From Diorhabda sublineata (taxonomy: Eukaryota; Arthropoda; Insecta; Coleoptera; Chrysomelidae), in the NCBI RefSeq assembly GCF_026230105.1, contig NC_079480.1:29368488-29432487 (forward strand): a stretch of DNA of 64,000 bases, written 5' to 3'. A program made the translations under genes and the position numbers. The number at the start of each line of letters is the position of its first letter. Position 1 is the first letter of the stretch. Positions 58,662-64,000 of this stretch are shown in pieces. The notes beneath the pieces are model-generated. The model was not told the DNA's origin, ran no database searches, and was given only the letters and a program-made list of their open reading frames with translations.

Positions 58662-59168
58662 AGCCGCGTTTACACCGGAGTTAATAACACAAGTTTTTAA
58701 CATTTTTGTTATTAACTGATGTTAATAACAAAAGTCATTAACATATGTTAATAACATTTTCTTTTGGCTGCTAGTTTTGTTATCAACAAAAGTTAAAAAC
58801 TCCGCCATTATCAACGCTCATGCACAGCCAGCAGTTCTAGGTGAGACATTGGTGCGAGAGGATGTTGAGGGGCCACTGGCGCGCTCTGTGTAGCAGGATG
58901 CTGGGAAGAGAGGAACATGTTGTTAACAAAAGTTAACGCGCTAAAAGAGGCCATTAACTTTTGTTATTAACATTTGTTTAAAACATAACACATTTCCTTT
59001 GATCTTTACCGACTCTGGATGGATAACATAAATCTTGTTAATAACATGGAATTTTCTGTTGAAAACACGAGTTATTAACTTTTGTTAAGAGAAATTTTTT
59101 GGCGATTCAGCTAAGTTAATACCTTTTTGTTAAAAAATCGTGTTATTAACTCCGGTGTAAACGCGGCT
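58662..59168. mobile_element. Harbinger-type MITE with GTTAATAAC array (507 bp)
   Basis: Inverted repeats AGCCGCGTTTACACCGGAG followed by TTAATAAC at both ends, flanked by TTA (58659-58661 and 59169-59171). GTTAATAAC or its complement occurs at 58680, 58708, 58721, 58747, 58963, 59037, 59071 and 59142: four near each end, none in the GC-richer core (58760-58920). Such subterminal arrays are typical of transposase binding sites. No ORF. Confidence 0.9.
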
Positions 59169-60099
59169 TTAAGGTCAGCATAGGTCGGATATGAAAATGC
59201 CAACCGGTTTTCCTGAACGAAAAAATTGACTAAAAACCTCATAACGTGCACGCGCGAAACCTTTTGTAACGTGCGGTTTAAGCTCCAAATAAGAGTGGAG
59301 TCATAGTGCAACATCAACATTTTCAAGTGGACGCCATATCAGTTAGTGACATACGTCAATCACCGTTGTGTAAAATACGTAAAATAATTTAATGTTCTTC
59401 TTATTTCTTGATATATTTAAATTGTTTTTCAACGGTGGGATGAATTTACTTTATTTTAACATTTATATCAGACTCATATAATAATAATCATCCACTTATT
59501 ATATATTTAACTATTCACTAATTTTATAATTTATTTAAATTCAACGATTACTTTTCTGTTCGTTCTGTTCTCTATGACTTTTTATTATAAGCTAAACATG
59601 CTCGAATTTATATCAGAAAGTACATTTCTATAATTCTAGAAGAAAACAAATAAATAAAAAGACCTTCCTAGAAATTTGTTCAAATAAAGCAAAAACAAAT
59701 CAAAAACGTCGCTATGATAAAAACGAGTATAAACAAATATCAAACGAACCGGCGTATTAGTCAAATTTTAGACTTTATAACCGACCAAGACCGGCTTCAC
59801 GGTCCATGCCGTGGACGAGTTTGTAACAATAACTATATAAATATATACGCGTGCAGCTCATATCAAACATTCTCATACTTTTTATACGTAACTACGTAAA
59901 TACGAGATGTATCCTATGTAACTTTCTATTTCTATTAGCCGCAGCGCTGCGATCGCAGTTCCGAGTATTTGCGGCAGTTCCCTGACTCAAGTAAAAAAAA
60001 GTAGTACGCTGTTTTCAGATCACTGCTGCCGACGTTTCTTTGTAGTGCTTTTTTATGATGTCAGTCTCAATTGAAAATACCGCTGCTTGTAAAACCTCA
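59169..60099. other. Intron 2 of gene 2, AT-rich part
   Basis: No coding or repeat end recognised. A small palindrome-rich patch occurs at 59940-59975 (CGCAGCGCTGCGATCGCAG). Confidence 0.4.
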
Positions 60100-60540
60100 T
60101 CTGTGATCCGGATAAGCAGGGCCTCTTTGAAACGCTACAATGAAGACAGTGAGATTTTATTTCTGGGATAGTCACGTGGGATGAATTAATCGAAGGGAGG
60201 CACACTTCGTTCTCAACGAAACTTATACCTAAGCATACCTTGACACCTCGAAAGCTCAATTTTGCTTATTGATTTCTCACAATACCCGATCTCACACTGC
60301 GAATGTGCCAAAAAAACTTCTATTGGAATTTGGACGTGTTTGATCATCCTCCCTACAGCCCGAAACTTTCATCTCTTCTTACACCCAAAAGCTTTCCTTG
60401 GTGGTAAACACTTGAATGAAAGAGCTTGTTACCACATGGATGAAAACATGAGCGGCAACCTTCTATGTAAAATGTATACAAAGATCTGTTCCACGCTATG
60501 ACTAGTGCTTACGTAATTTCGGAAGATATGTGAAAAATTA
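60100..60540 (+). mobile_element. Mariner remnant, C-terminal part
   Basis: Plus-strand pieces: SHNTRSHTANVPKKLLLEF then GRVFDHPPYSP-like residues across one shift (60280-60365; the HDNARPHxAxxTKxLLxxFxWxxFDHPPYSPDLAPSD block), then HLFLHPKAFLGGKHLNE at 60388-60440, the conserved DxHLFxxLKxxLGGKxFxxxEE block. It ends only about 34 bases before the exon 3 acceptor of gene 2. Confidence 0.75.
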
Positions 60541-60574
60541 GTTTAAAAATTGTAGCCTATGTGATATTTTTTAG

Positions 60575-60676
60575 GAGAAAATAATCTACTGTATCTTTAC
60601 GTACAAAATGTGTTCCATTGGACTGTCGTAGATTATGCTTACTTTTTAACTGCAAATTCTGCAGTATCAGTAGTCG
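60575..60676 (+). CDS. SLC46-like gene 2, coding exon 3
   Basis: 102 bp between ATTTTTTAG (ends 60574) and GTAAGT (60677), phase 1 at both ends. Encodes GENNLLYLYVQNVFHW then TVVDYAYFLTANSAVSVV(G), the end of TM7 and the loop and start of TM8; it matches gene 1's GEGGIFYYYAQNVFGWDIVE. Acceptor and donor are both good. Confidence 0.88.
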
Positions 60677-61419
60677 GTAAGTAAAATATATTCTTTCGAT
60701 TTTTTTTAATATAATTTTCGATAAACTCAACGTTCAGAATTTATGGTCGATCCAATCTCATTTATAAGATAGAAATTTTTATAAATATAGTAATTAAAAA
60801 TTTCACAAGATTTCACGATATTAAAAGAAAGAATTATAACTTTATCAACTAAAACAAATACCATTATTGCTCACAATGTTTGAGGAAGATTCAACATCTA
60901 AACAGTTTTCATGAAACGTTGTTGCTCTTGCAATTAGAATATCAAAAACCTTTCAGCATGTTGATAGGAAGTTGTTGCTCTGTCACATTTTTCCATTAGC
61001 TATTGAACACCACAACTGTCATTTTCTGAACAGAATTGATCTATGTAAATTGATGGATGTAGAAAAAAATAATTCACGATTTCAGATGTAAATTTTCCTA
61101 TCAGAAAAATGAACTGACACTTTTTAGAATGCTTTCATTATTTTCCAGTGAAGCCATAAATGCAACACTCGTATCAGCAACACTCGTATCATGGATTCAA
61201 TTTTTTTATCCCTCTGTCGTAAAACACTACAGCCTATAACTGGCTCGTGACATACGTCTTCAACTTTTCCAAGAAAGCGTAACATTTGCCGAGGTCAAGT
61301 TCATTGCTAGTAGTGGATGATCAAACAATCATCTAAATTCCATCAAAACAGGTGCTGTACGTCGAACCGTATATGAACGACGTTGTCATGTAGGAGTACA
61401 TCTTCAGTAAGCATTCCTT
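60677..61419. other. Intron 3 of gene 2, 5' part
   Basis: Possible decayed transposon text in 60860-61400, not assignable. Confidence 0.4.
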
Positions 61420-62480
61420 CTTCTTCTTCTTCTTATTTTAAGACTATGTCTTGTATTTTCAAAGAGGCAGCCTAAGTTGTGACTCCGAGGACCAGCTCTC
61501 ATACCAGCGCTTTGGTGGTCTTCCAGGCGGTCTGCTTGTATTGGGTCTCTCTTCCTTTGCGATTTTCGTCGTCCATTCTATTGACATGATCTCTCCATGC
61601 TCTTCTTCTAGTTCTGGCCCATCTCACTATATCCGGAACGTCACACAGTCTTCCGATTTCATTGCTCCTTATTCTGTCTCTTAGTGTTTTCCCTGTGATT
61701 GAGCGTAATGTCTTCATCTCGGTCGTTCTAAGAATCCGCTTAGTAGTTGCAGTCTCCGCCCTCGTTTCTATGGCGTACATCATTACTGGTCTGACACAAG
61801 TTTTATATATCCGTGTTTTGCTTTCGATACTTAAAAATTTATTCCTTCATATCACGGTTCGAAGGAATCCTGATATCCTAGATGCTGCTGTTGTTTGCGT
61901 TTTGACTTCTTGTTTCAAGTTCCTATTGCTCGTGATGTTTACCCCTAAATATTTAAAAGACATAACCTGCTCTACACTTTTATTATAAATTGCCAGTCTG
62001 CATCTTCTTGGTTCTCTCGCTATTGTCAAGGATTGTGTCTTTTGTGTCGATATGATCATATTGAATTTTCCTGCAACTGCTTCAAATCTGTGTAGCAGTT
62101 TTTGCAGATTATCCTCATCTTCGGATATCACAACCGCGTCATCAGCGTAGCAAATTATCTTAAACTCATGTTTTTCCATTCTGTATCCTCTGCCTGCCGT
62201 TTTGACTTCTTTTATGATTTCGTCCATTATAATGTTGAAGAGTATTGGGCTGAGACTATCTCCTTGTCTGATCCCTGTTGATACTGGCATTTTACTGGAG
62301 AGTTCGTTGTTTGCTCTTACATATGTGCTATTTCCGTTGTTCATGTCCTTTGGTTTACGCCTCGTTCTTTTAGTAGCTCAATGGTGTCATGTAATCTCAG
62401 TCTGTCAAATGCTTTTGTTAAGTCTATGAAGCACATAAACGCGGTTTTATTGTACTCTATGGCATTCCAAGTCCCTTATT
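61420..62480 (-). mobile_element. RTE-like non-LTR retrotransposon, 5'-truncated
   Basis: Minus strand. From 62460 down: TAFMCFIDLTKAFDRLRLHD (first catalytic Asp), ELLKERGVNQRT then a stop, then the open frame 62344-61847 with STGIRQGDSLSPILFNIIMD, EFKIICYADDAVVISEDEDN (catalytic YADD intact), NMIISTQKTQSLTI and SFKYLGVNITSNRNLKQEV. The next frame, 61783-61499, reads MMYAIETRAETATTKRIL and RTTEMKTLRSITGKTLRDRI, the usual C-terminal text. The element ends in a (GAA)n tail at 61420-61434. Only a few breaks: younger than most elements here. A truncated relative lies at 757-947. Confidence 0.88.
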
Positions 62481-62776
62481 TTGATTGATACGTCTCAGTG
62501 TCCGCAGTGTTTTACCAAATACTTTTTGCATCCAAGAACTTCATCACCAACCAAAATCGCAAGTGGTGAGAGAAGCAATAAGAGCAAAATTGGCACGAGA
62601 CGGGAGTTGTCCGGTTAGGATATTATGATTGATACGTTATAAAACTGTTAGGTACTCAAGCGTAATTTACACGCTAGTTACGTTTACTTTAATGAAGAAA
62701 ACATCGGGAAACTTACTTTCTGGATGAAGGTGAATATCAACGTCCAGACAATTTCAATTTTAATAGTAATACAGAA

Positions 62777-62935
62777 ACTTCTGGAATCGTTGGTAATATT
62801 CATACTGAAGAGATGTTTCACACTACCACTACACCAACAGTAACAATTATTACTGTCTGGCGCACGATAGCCATGTTATCATCTTTTCACATACTAATAC
62901 ACATTTTACCTTCAATCTCTGAAGACGTGATAGTC
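62777..62935. repeat. Interspersed repeat module, copy B
   Basis: Shares GGTAATATTCATACTGAAGA, CACTACCACTACACCAACA and CTTCAATCTCTGAAGACG with copies A and C. In intron 3 of gene 2. Confidence 0.7.
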
Positions 62936-63312
62936 ACCTAATTTACTTCTCGATGTAAATATGTTAACTGCGTTTCTTAGCTCTATTTATTACATATTTT
63001 ACAGATGGCTTCAAAAAACTTGCGTGGTTTAAGAAAAAATAGATTTTGATAGTTTATGTACAATTTTTACTATAATTTATTTTTATTCTGTGATCAATAT
63101 TTTTAAGGAAAACAATTATCAAAAATTTTGCAGGTAGTTTAAACATTTCAGTGAGGCCGCCATATTGCGAGACGTTATAGGTTTAAAATAAACACTGAAC
63201 TTATGATGGAAAGTAAATACGAACGTTATTCTCTCAGTTATTCTAAAATAAGAGTTAATATTAAACTTTGATTAATCTGAAAACTGTTACGTAAATCGTG
63301 CTTTGTACCAGG

Positions 63313-63420
63313 ATGTTAAAATACCACGATTTGATAAACAAAAACGGTTTGAAAGTACATATTGGTCATTTTGAAGATCCTGCAACATGTAATTATTTTT
63401 ATTGGCAGAATCATTTTAAC
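63313..63420 (+). CDS. Orphan exon-like ORF of unknown family
   Basis: ATG 63313 opens 36 codons, MLKYHDLINKNGLKVHIGHF then EDPATCNYFYWQNHFN, ending at an exact AAC|GTAAGT donor in phase 0. The residue composition looks protein-like, not random for this AT-rich DNA (no low-complexity, few Leu/Ile/Lys runs). An in-frame stop lies 21 bases upstream, so the ATG is the natural start. It sits inside intron 3 of gene 2 and does not fit that gene's reading frame or the exon order shown by gene 1. It may be the first exon of a nested gene or of an unrecognised transposon. Confidence 0.3.
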
Positions 63421-63780
63421 GTAAGTAAATTGAAATTCTACTTATTTTAATATTTTATAGTAATTAAGTTTGTTATGCAACTATGTCATAATGTAAGAAC
63501 TTAACCTATAAAAGGTTTATTCACTTTATTCTTATATATAGAAAAATGTATTATTCATTAAAACTTCTTGTGCTCTTAGATTAATTTATATGTAACTAAT
63601 AAATAATCAAGCAGACAGCTGCTCAATGTTTTTATTAAACCTATGACGTCACAAATGGAAACCAATGAGAATTGTTTTCTTATGTAGTTGAAAATTTGAA
63701 ATTTTTTTAATTTTCTGTTAAATATTATTTTTTCACCTTTAATTAAATATTTCACTTTCTGACATTATTTCACTGTTTAG

Positions 63781-63870
63781 ACAACCACTACACCAACACT
63801 CGTCCGATACTCTTTTCGATAATCAAAGTATCGTCTTCAGAGACTGATGGTAAACTGAAACCTGGGGATT
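63781..63870. repeat. Interspersed repeat module, copy C
   Basis: CCACTACACCAACACTCGTC, the stem-loop CGATAATCAAAGTATCG and CTTCAGAGACTGATGGTAAA followed by CTGAAAC. Ends about 46 bases before the exon 4 acceptor of gene 2. Confidence 0.75.
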
Positions 63871-63916
63871 TTCTAAATGAAAATAAGCAAAATAATACTT
63901 TTTCCAATTATTTCAG

Positions 63917-64000
63917 GTAATATTTTAGGATTATGTGTGTTCGTGAAAGTTCTAGGAGCTGGTGATCTTGTCATTTTATTTATGACGGTATTAACGAAAT
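63917..64000 (+). CDS. SLC46-like gene 2, coding exon 4, cut by the window edge
   Basis: The acceptor ATTATTTCAG ends at 63916. Phase 1 entry completes glycine and reads NILGLCVFVKVLGAGDL then VILFMTVLTK to the edge. It matches gene 1 exon 2 (GIAIGVPFFTKVMHLTD TMILLITFLDK) in position and phase, so the remaining TM9-TM12 part lies to the right of the window. Confidence 0.88.

Overview
This is an AT-rich, intron-rich eukaryotic window, almost certainly from an insect with a large, transposon-loaded genome. A beetle is my guess, made from the mixture of element families and the style of the transporter genes; it is not proven. I see no bacterial operons, CRISPR arrays, rRNA or convincing tRNA.

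Host genes. Two tandem, same-strand paralogues of the SLC46 / proton-coupled folate transporter-like branch of the major facilitator superfamily are the only clear host genes. Gene 1 has coding exons at 6381-7416, 16647-16784 and 20653-20896 (with an in-frame stop at 20898-20900 if the last donor-like site is not used). It is about 473 residues and near complete. Gene 2 has coding exons at 52500-52772, 56843-57479, 60575-60676 and 63917-64000, and runs off the right edge. The phases of every junction agree, and the last two junctions of gene 2 line up with gene 1. Gene 1 lacks two introns that gene 2 has. Both are multi-pass membrane proteins with the MFS loop 2-3 signature and two conserved cysteines in the first extracellular loop; the substrate is unknown.

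Everything else recognisable is mobile DNA, mostly inside introns and in the 31.6 kb between the genes. From left to right: 1-735 is the 5' part of a hAT element (GTF2IRD2/ZBED-like, minus strand) with a heat-shock-element-like promoter; 757-947 is an RTE-like 3' end with target duplication; 4559-5000 is a Harbinger-type MITE. Inside gene 1: 7882-9797 is a long-inverted-repeat Tc1/mariner-type element; 12280-13880 and 15800-16330 are non-LTR remnants; 16945-17694 and 18577-19495 are mariners. Between the genes: a non-LTR remnant (22050-23620), mariners (23690-24180, 27223-28302), a ZMYM1-like hAT (25280-26460), Jockey-like remnants (28500-30010, 40290-41520), Merlin (30845-31430), Crypton (32263-32580), an unassigned inverted-repeat element with a small two-exon gene (34885-35950), nested MITEs (37664-39036), an RTE-like fragment (39690-40215), a hAT with a hAT MITE copy on either side (43625-46758), and a foldback element (48874-50171). 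Inside gene 2: a Penelope GIY-YIG fragment, a piggyBac remnant, two mariners, a second Harbinger-type MITE and an RTE-like reverse transcriptase.

What stands out: the 5-bp-phased heat-shock-element array and TATA box in the hAT leader; two elements whose inverted repeats enclose or carry small spliced ORFs of unknown kind (34885-35950 and 48874-50171); an orphan exon-like ORF with a perfect donor at 63313-63420; a MITE with eight copies of GTTAATAAC; and a Crypton fragment whose catalytic tyrosine position reads as histidine. Family assignments rest on recognising protein motifs by eye; no database search was run.
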